A stretch of DNA of 64,000 nucleotides, taken from positions 106,716-170,715 of the forward strand of contig NZ_CANMEZ010000010.1 of NCBI RefSeq assembly GCF_947496985.1, given 5' to 3'. Numbering within the stretch: the first letter of the stretch is position 1; every line of letters starts with the position of its first letter. The notes beneath the pieces were generated by a model. The model ran no database searches and was not told the DNA's origin. It saw nothing but the letters and a program-made list of their open reading frames with translations. Positions 61,001 through 64,000 of this stretch are shown piece after piece. The DNA comes from an uncultured Kordia sp. (GTDB lineage: Bacteria; Bacteroidota; Bacteroidia; Flavobacteriales; Flavobacteriaceae). Position numbers and translations under genes: made by a program.

Positions 61001-62551
61001 CTACTTTCCTCCTAAATGCACACAATCTTTCAACGTTTGCATACTTGTAAATGGCACAGGTGTTTTTTCATATTTGTATGTAGAACTCAATTCTTTTGAT
61101 AGATTATGATCGTCTACATTTACTTCAATATCTCTCATATCAAATTGACACGGATGTTCATGTCCTGCTGCATGCGTAATTTCTATAAATTCTTTTCGAA
61201 ACGTTTTAAAATACTGCGCTAAGCGAACAGATTTTAATGTTGGGTCAATTCCGTTTTGCAACCATTTATTTTGCGTAGCAACTCCAGCAGGGCATTTATT
61301 TGTATGACAAATTTGTGCTTGTATACAACCAATACTCATCATTGCTTCACGTGCAACATTGATACAATCAACGCCCATTGCAAACGCCATAGCAGCTTTG
61401 GCAGGAAATCCTAATTTTCCACTTCCTATAAAAACAATGCGCTCTATCAATCCTTTTTTCTGAAAAAGCTTATATAAATCCGAAAACCCATAAACCCAAG
61501 GTAGAGATACATGATCTGCAAAACTTGGCGGCGCTGCTCCAGTTCCACCTTCACCACCGTCAACAGTAATAAAATCAGGTCCTTTTCCTGTAGCTTTCAT
61601 AATATCAGCCAATTCTTCCCATTGTTCAAGCTTTCCAATAGCAGCTTTAATTCCAACTGGTAAACCCGTTGCTTCTGCAATTGCTTCTACAAAATCCATC
61701 AATTCAGGAACATTTGAAAATGCTTTGTGATTTGGTGGAGATAATACATCTTTTCCAATTTCAACACCTCTAATTTTAGCAATTTCAGGTGTAATTTTTG
61801 CACCAGGTAATACACCACCTTTACCAGGTTTTGCACCTTGTGATAATTTTACTTCAATGGCTCTAATGAATGGATTCTCTTCAACTAGTTTGACCATTTT
61901 TTCCATAGAAAAACCACCATCTTCCGCACGAACACCAAAATATCCTGTTCCAAAATGAAAAACGACATCACCACCGTTACTGTGATATGGTGACAAACCA
62001 CCTTCTCCAGTATTATGATATGCGCCAGCCATTTTTATACCTTTGTTCATTGACTCTACAGCTTTGGCAGACAAAGAGCCAAAACTCATAGCAGATATGT
62101 TTATTACAGATGCAGGACGATATGGACGTTTTCTTTTATTGAATTCTCCCATCACTTTAGCGCATGGTAAAAATGTTTTATCAATCGTATTTGGATGATT
62201 TTCTCCCACTTGATATGGCATCATAGCATTATTGATAAACACATGATGATGCGCATAAATATCTCTATCAGTACCGAAACCTTCATAGTTGTTTTCTTTT
62301 TTCGCGGAAGCGTAAATCCAACCACGTTCAATACGATTAAATGGTAATTCTTCTCGATTGTTCGCTACAAAATATTGGCGAATTTCTGGACCAATACTTT
62401 CAAACATATACCGTACATGTCCAACAATAGGGAAGTTGTGACTTATAGTATGTTTTCGTTGAAAAATATCGCGAATAGCAATAATTACTAACACAATAAT
62501 AACCCAAAGCCACCAAGAAATTGAGCTAAGAAAAGAAAGTATGGTATCCAT
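61001..62551 (-). CDS. FMN-binding glutamate-synthase-family protein, membrane-anchored
   Basis: A 516-residue protein. One N-terminal membrane helix (about 10-28) is followed by the glutamate synthase large-subunit FMN/Fe-S domain: SFGSLSAKAVESMNKGIKMA, GEGGLSPYH, KLSQGAKPGKGGVLPGAKIT, DGGEGGTGAAPPSFADH and the Cys cluster CIQAQICHTNKCP that would bind a 3Fe-4S centre. It lacks the amidotransferase domain and so cannot be a full GOGAT. Stand-alone proteins of this type are common; the reaction is not established. A -7-like TATTTTTG lies at 62571-62578 on the minus strand. Confidence 0.9.
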   Translation of the reverse strand: MDTILSFLSSISWWLWVIIVLVIIAIRDIFQRKHTISHNFPIVGHVRYMFESIGPEIRQYFVANNREELPFNRIERGWIYASAKKENNYEGFGTDRDIYAHHHVFINNAMMPYQVGENHPNTIDKTFLPCAKVMGEFNKRKRPYRPASVINISAMSFGSLSAKAVESMNKGIKMAGAYHNTGEGGLSPYHSNGGDVVFHFGTGYFGVRAEDGGFSMEKMVKLVEENPFIRAIEVKLSQGAKPGKGGVLPGAKITPEIAKIRGVEIGKDVLSPPNHKAFSNVPELMDFVEAIAEATGLPVGIKAAIGKLEQWEELADIMKATGKGPDFITVDGGEGGTGAAPPSFADHVSLPWVYGFSDLYKLFQKKGLIERIVFIGSGKLGFPAKAAMAFAMGVDCINVAREAMMSIGCIQAQICHTNKCPAGVATQNKWLQNGIDPTLKSVRLAQYFKTFRKEFIEITHAAGHEHPCQFDMRDIEVNVDDHNLSKELSSTYKYEKTPVPFTSMQTLKDCVHLGGK

Positions 62552-62625
62552 AGTTATAGAAAGATTTGTTCAAAAATAAGAATAATCTGTTTTGAGAACC
62601 TATTCTTTTATTTTTTTTGCAATAA

Positions 62626-62656
62626 AAAACGTCTAAACTTAAAGTTTAGACGTTTT
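62626..62656 (-). terminator. Terminator of the surface protein gene
   Basis: AAAACGTCTAAACTT and AAGTTTAGACGTTTT form a 15-bp perfect stem, 24 bases past the stop at 62681 on the minus strand. Confidence 0.85.
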
Positions 62657-62680
62657 ATGAATTTATAATTTGAATTCCTT

Positions 62681-64000
62681 CTAATTTTCAGGTAATTGTT
62701 CTTCTATTGGATACGTACTAAAATTCAAGAAATTTCCAGGATGCGCTAGTACGTTTTGTAATATAAATGGTGTGTCTGGTGTTGTTCCACTATACTGCGT
62801 ACTTCCATTCATATCAATATCATTTGTATTATAACCTGAAACCGAATATGTTGGGAAGTTTAAAAAGTTCCCCGCATCGTTTAGTACGTTTGATAAGATA
62901 CTTGGCGTATCAGGACTCGTTCCTGAATATTGAACTATTGTGTCTCCATTTGCATTTCCTGCCCAAAGTGCTAACACATTTGGTGTATCAGCTATAGTTG
63001 CTTGCGCATTTGTACCAAAGGTAATTGGAGTAGTGGATTCTGTAAAGTTTATAGTTGTGGCTGTTCTGTTTAAAGTTATTGTATTTGTTGTCATAACGGC
63101 TAAGTGATTCCGATGTTTAATTGCTAAATAATAATTACCACTTGCTTGATTAAAGCTTACTACAGATATACCATCTATACTTACAACATCACCATCACGC
63201 TGTAATAAAGCAGACTGCCCATCAATTACTAAGGTGTTATCTGTAGCATCGCGTAATTCTATCCAAACCCAATCTACAATATCATTATTTGTATTACCTG
63301 TTCCGTTAGTTCCTCCAGTATTAAATACCGATGCATCACAAGTTAAGCCATCTGTATATGGTGATGTCGTTGGTAAATAACCTAAAGACCTTAAATCGTC
63401 TCGCATTACGCTTGAATTTCCATTAGATAGTAAAGCACCTTGTAAAAAGACTACTGGACTTAAAGTAATTGGAATTATTTCTAAAATAACTTCTGTTGCT
63501 GTATACCTAACATCCCAATTGTAACCTGCTGGCAAGTTTATTGTATCAAAAGTTCCTGAAATATTCCCTGCTGTTAAAATTGTAAAAGTATCGCCTACTA
63601 TTGGTGAATAATTATCTAATAAAGTAACCTCTAGTGTACCGTTTATAGCTGCTGTGCCAGTTACTGTTACGATATCGAATGTGGTAGCATTTTCTAATTC
63701 TATTTGTAAGTTAGCAGTTGTTTGTGCTGAATAATTGTTATTGAAAGTATAGGTGCCAGGAGAATTCCCAGGACTTAAGGTACCTGCATTTGTAAAATCT
63801 TGGGTATGACTTGTGTTGATTCCAGAAAGTGTCCCTGGATTACTAAATGTTCCTGAGTTATCAAATATACTATTATTGGTAAACGTTCCATTATTAACTA
63901 ATGCACCACTATTAGTATAGATACCTGTGTTTATAATAGTACCGTCGTTGATTAAGGTAGAAGGCGTGCCATCATCAAATACATCTATGACTAAAGTAGC
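62681..64000 (-). CDS. Large surface protein, C-terminal part (5' end beyond window)
   Basis: The minus-strand frame is open from base 64000 to the stop at 62681, showing 439 C-terminal residues; the start lies outside. The visible N-terminal part is a repetitive beta-helix (NDGTIINTGIYTNSGALVNN, FTNAGTLSPGNSPGTYTFNN), as in autotransporter-like adhesins. The end has two repeats, NGDTIVQYSGTSPDTPSILS and NGSTQYSGTTPDTPFILQNV, each followed by GNFLNF, and terminates EEQLPEN. This paired, Asn/Asp-Gly-rich C-terminal module is a known feature of large flavobacterial surface proteins and resembles dockerin-type calcium loops. Likely an outer-surface adhesin. Confidence 0.75.
   Translation of the reverse strand, partial: ATLVIDVFDDGTPSTLINDGTIINTGIYTNSGALVNNGTFTNNSIFDNSGTFSNPGTLSGINTSHTQDFTNAGTLSPGNSPGTYTFNNNYSAQTTANLQIELENATTFDIVTVTGTAAINGTLEVTLLDNYSPIVGDTFTILTAGNISGTFDTINLPAGYNWDVRYTATEVILEIIPITLSPVVFLQGALLSNGNSSVMRDDLRSLGYLPTTSPYTDGLTCDASVFNTGGTNGTGNTNNDIVDWVWIELRDATDNTLVIDGQSALLQRDGDVVSIDGISVVSFNQASGNYYLAIKHRNHLAVMTTNTITLNRTATTINFTESTTPITFGTNAQATIADTPNVLALWAGNANGDTIVQYSGTSPDTPSILSNVLNDAGNFLNFPTYSVSGYNTNDIDMNGSTQYSGTTPDTPFILQNVLAHPGNFLNFSTYPIEEQLPEN

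Noticed and set aside
1..64000. CRISPR arrays, insertion sequences, prophage, tRNA or rRNA genes
   Set aside because: No regular spaced repeats, transposase or integrase motifs, or cloverleaf/rRNA sequences were found on either strand.

Overview
The window is AT-rich DNA from a marine Flavobacteriaceae-type Bacteroidetes, plausibly close to Kordia. That placement is inference from: promoters of the Bacteroidetes form (TTG, about 19 bases, TAnnTTTG) before several genes, a type IX secretion C-terminal domain, a TonB receptor with a carboxypeptidase-like N-terminal domain, DUF2911 and DUF3857 families, peptide-N-glycosidase F, and peptide precursors with flavobacterial double-glycine leaders. 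No tRNA, rRNA, CRISPR array, insertion sequence or prophage was seen. The only stable RNA gene is the small SRP RNA.

Layout. 1-4.3 kb: an MFS transporter cut by the window edge, a small orphan protein, and a four-gene operon (unknown protein, 7-TM protein, histidine kinase, response regulator). 4.4-10.6 kb: glutamine-cyclotransferase-like lipoprotein, ffs, an SDR oxidoreductase, and a tandem pair of DUF3857/transglutaminase-like exported proteins. 10.6-16.5 kb: an accessory stretch with a protein carrying the N-terminal motif of contractile-injection-system-associated proteins, several small membrane or secreted proteins, a VF530 protein, a membrane LytTR regulator and a CPBP protease. 16.9-23.9 kb: transaldolase/fructose-6-phosphate aldolase, a thioredoxin-fold lipoprotein without CxxC, an ABC-F ATPase, and a three-gene operon with a TPR histidine kinase and response regulator. 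24-25 kb: a LecB-like calcium lectin and a 50-residue, four-cysteine, double-glycine peptide. 25.4-33.1 kb: pheT, lipoproteins, a TlpA-type thioredoxin lipoprotein and a secreted endonuclease I with type IX sorting domain. 33.2-38.6 kb: a tail-fibre-like GIGT protein, PD40 and DUF2911 proteins, a VOC protein, a lanthipeptide-like precursor and a membrane AraC regulator. 38.6-49.7 kb: recG and small membrane, regulatory and hypothetical genes, a GIY-YIG protein, an M20 peptidase, and a DUF3037/HipA-like pair. 50-59 kb: all plus-strand, a TonB receptor, a sugar dehydrogenase-cytochrome c fusion, a PNGase F lipoprotein, an M1 aminopeptidase and a patatin; together these look like glycoprotein and nutrient scavenging at the cell envelope. 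59-64 kb: three small hypotheticals, an FMN-dependent glutamate-synthase-family protein and the C-terminal part of a large surface protein.

The most interesting signal is a conserved leader element of about 38 bases found three times (24474-24512, 33738-33774, 37187-37225). Each copy lies 14-25 bases upstream of the start codon of a small protein without a signal peptide: the LecB-like lectin, the GIGT tail-fibre-like protein and the lanthipeptide-like precursor. The element keeps the core GAAAAGCCT and AATAGAGTA around a short stem whose bases vary in a pairing-preserving way. It looks like a shared cis-regulatory RNA or operator that ties these genes into one regulon. I do not recognise it as a known class.
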